Shown here: positions 6,021-6,353 of the stretch, one piece after another
Position numbering within the stretch: the stretch's first letter is position 1
Layout of the letters: each line of letters opens with the position of its first letter
From: Methylococcaceae bacterium
GTDB lineage: Bacteria > Pseudomonadota > Gammaproteobacteria > Methylococcales > Methylomonadaceae
DNA: 6,353 nucleotides
NCBI GenBank assembly: GCA_013140465.1
Contig: JABFST010000144.1
Location: forward strand, 1-6,353
Direction of reading: 5' to 3'
Made by a program: the position numbers and the translations under genes
Notes under the pieces: generated by a model
What the model saw: the letters and a program-made list of their open reading frames with translations, nothing else
Told to the model about the DNA's origin: nothing
Database searches by the model: none

Positions 6021-6111
6021 GTAACTTTTCATTAACGACAGGATAAAGACCTGCGAGGTTTATAAAACCTCGCAGGTCTACCGCTATTGCCTACAACTAA
6101 TGAGAAGTTAC
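6021..6111. mobile_element. 91-bp MITE-like nested palindrome with GTAA ends
   Basis: GTAACTTTTCATTA (6021-6034) pairs with TAATGAGAAGTTAC (6098-6111) with a single T/G mismatch (a U-G wobble in RNA). Directly outside are AGCTCGAC (6013-6020) and AGCACGAC (6112-6119), a direct repeat matching at 7 of 8 positions, as expected of an old 8-bp target duplication. IS66-family elements are known for ends starting GTAA and 8-bp duplications, so this may be a non-autonomous IS66 relative. It lies in the waaC-leuC gap. The element call is inference; the arms and flanks are seen. Confidence 0.5.
6047..6079. repeat. 15-bp perfect palindrome, REP-like and possible terminator of waaC
   Basis: AGACCTGCGAGGTTT (6047-6061) and AAACCTCGCAGGTCT (6065-6079) form a perfect 15-bp stem around a 3-base ATA loop. 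No T run follows, so it is not a classic intrinsic terminator, but so strong a hairpin 51 bases after the waaC stop could stop polymerase or protect the 3' end of the operon mRNA. Near-identical palindromes built on CCTCGCAGGTCT seem to me to recur in unrelated genomes; this is recollection. It is nested inside the 6021-6111 element. Confidence 0.6.
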
Positions 6112-6130
6112 AGCACGACTAGACGCAAAA

Positions 6131-6160
6131 TTGCCAATAACGCCTATTCTGGGCGATAAT
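6131..6160 (+). promoter_or_regulatory. Candidate promoter of leuC
   Basis: TTGCCA (6131-6136) and GATAAT (6155-6160), spacer 18, each match the sigma-70 consensus at five of six positions. Transcription would start near 6167 and give a leader of about 77 bases. A second A+T-rich box, TATAAA (6172-6177), has no good -35 partner. The site is 20 bases right of the 6021-6111 element. Confidence 0.4.
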
Positions 6161-6243
6161 GCACTGTTAAATATAAAATTTATGCCTCCCGTAACACGCC
6201 ATACCCGCCCCTATAAGCCCGTATGTCAGCATTGGAATATCCT

Positions 6244-6353
6244 ATGAAAAAAACCATGTACGAAAAAATTTGGGACAGCCACCTCGTCGTAGACGTGGAA
6301 GGCCAAGCCCCCTTAATCTATGTTGACCGTCATTTAATGCACGAAGTCACTAG
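6244..6353 (+). CDS. leuC: 3-isopropylmalate dehydratase large subunit, N-terminal part (cut by window edge)
   Basis: LeuC, with the small subunit LeuD, forms isopropylmalate isomerase (EC 4.2.1.33), an iron-sulfur enzyme of the aconitase family that turns 2- into 3-isopropylmalate in leucine synthesis. Only 36 codons are present; they read [15 protein letters not shown] near the start and [13 protein letters not shown] at the end. The pattern K-T-x-Y-x-K-x-W-D-x-H and IYxDRHLxHEVTS is the usual LeuC N-terminus. The substrate and cluster residues lie outside. The ATG at 6244 has GGAA at 6234-6237 with a 6-base gap; an in-frame ATG at 6223 would add seven residues not usual in the family and lacks a ribosome site. 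It is set apart from waaC by 248 bases, so it probably starts a new unit. Confidence 0.9.
   Translation, partial: MKKTMYEKIWDSHLVVDVEGQAPLIYVDRHLMHEVT

Noticed and set aside
6047..6079. Standard intrinsic terminator
   Set aside because: The stem is strong but no T run follows on the plus strand and only a short one (TTTAT) on the minus strand, so it is listed as a palindromic repeat with possible terminator activity.

Overview
The window reads as chromosomal DNA of a gammaproteobacterium. The best guess is a methanotroph-like Methylococcales member; this rests on the look of the IlvE, WaaF, WaaC and LeuC proteins and on gene order, not on a database search. The right half is ordinary core chromosome. 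The left half is a mosaic of mobile-element debris and gene decay.

Left (1-406): the 5' end of an IS200-like / REP-associated transposase on the minus strand leaves the window at base 1. Behind it lies a nested set of direct repeats: a 131-bp unit present twice (89-219 and 239-369) and a 36-bp sub-unit present three times. The second 131-bp copy carries a transposase 5' fragment broken by a stop codon. The last repeat unit abuts a P2-type cation ATPase gene (405-1931, minus) and ends it after about 508 residues. The gene keeps four membrane helices, the TGES loop, the DKTGT phosphorylation site and most of the nucleotide domain. It has lost the GDGxND hinge and the C-terminal membrane helices, so it is probably a dead gene. 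It still has a good ribosome site, a plausible promoter and a 12-bp palindrome that could be an operator.

Middle (about 1932-3069): more than 1.1 kb without a convincing gene. It holds the ATPase promoter, a REP-like hairpin (2366-2390), a MITE-like element of about 140 bp with 12-bp perfect inverted ends (2597-2737) containing its own 10-bp hairpin, and a candidate promoter for the next operon.

Right (3070-5995): a tightly packed plus-strand operon ilvE-waaF-waaC with two 4-base stop/start overlaps (TTGA and ATGA). IlvE is the branched-chain amino acid aminotransferase. WaaF and WaaC are heptosyltransferases II and I, which build the inner core of lipopolysaccharide. The same ilvE-waaF-waaC order is known in Pseudomonas, where glnE precedes it and waaG follows; here both flanks differ.

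After waaC (5996-6243) sits a nested palindrome: 14-bp outer arms beginning GTAA, an inner 15-bp perfect hairpin, and imperfect 8-bp direct repeats exactly outside the arms. This looks like a small IS66-type MITE. The window ends in the first 36 codons of leuC, which makes leucine and so links in pathway terms to ilvE. I see no CRISPR array, tRNA, rRNA or defence system. The most interesting signals are the repeat-driven truncation of the ATPase and the two MITE-like elements.
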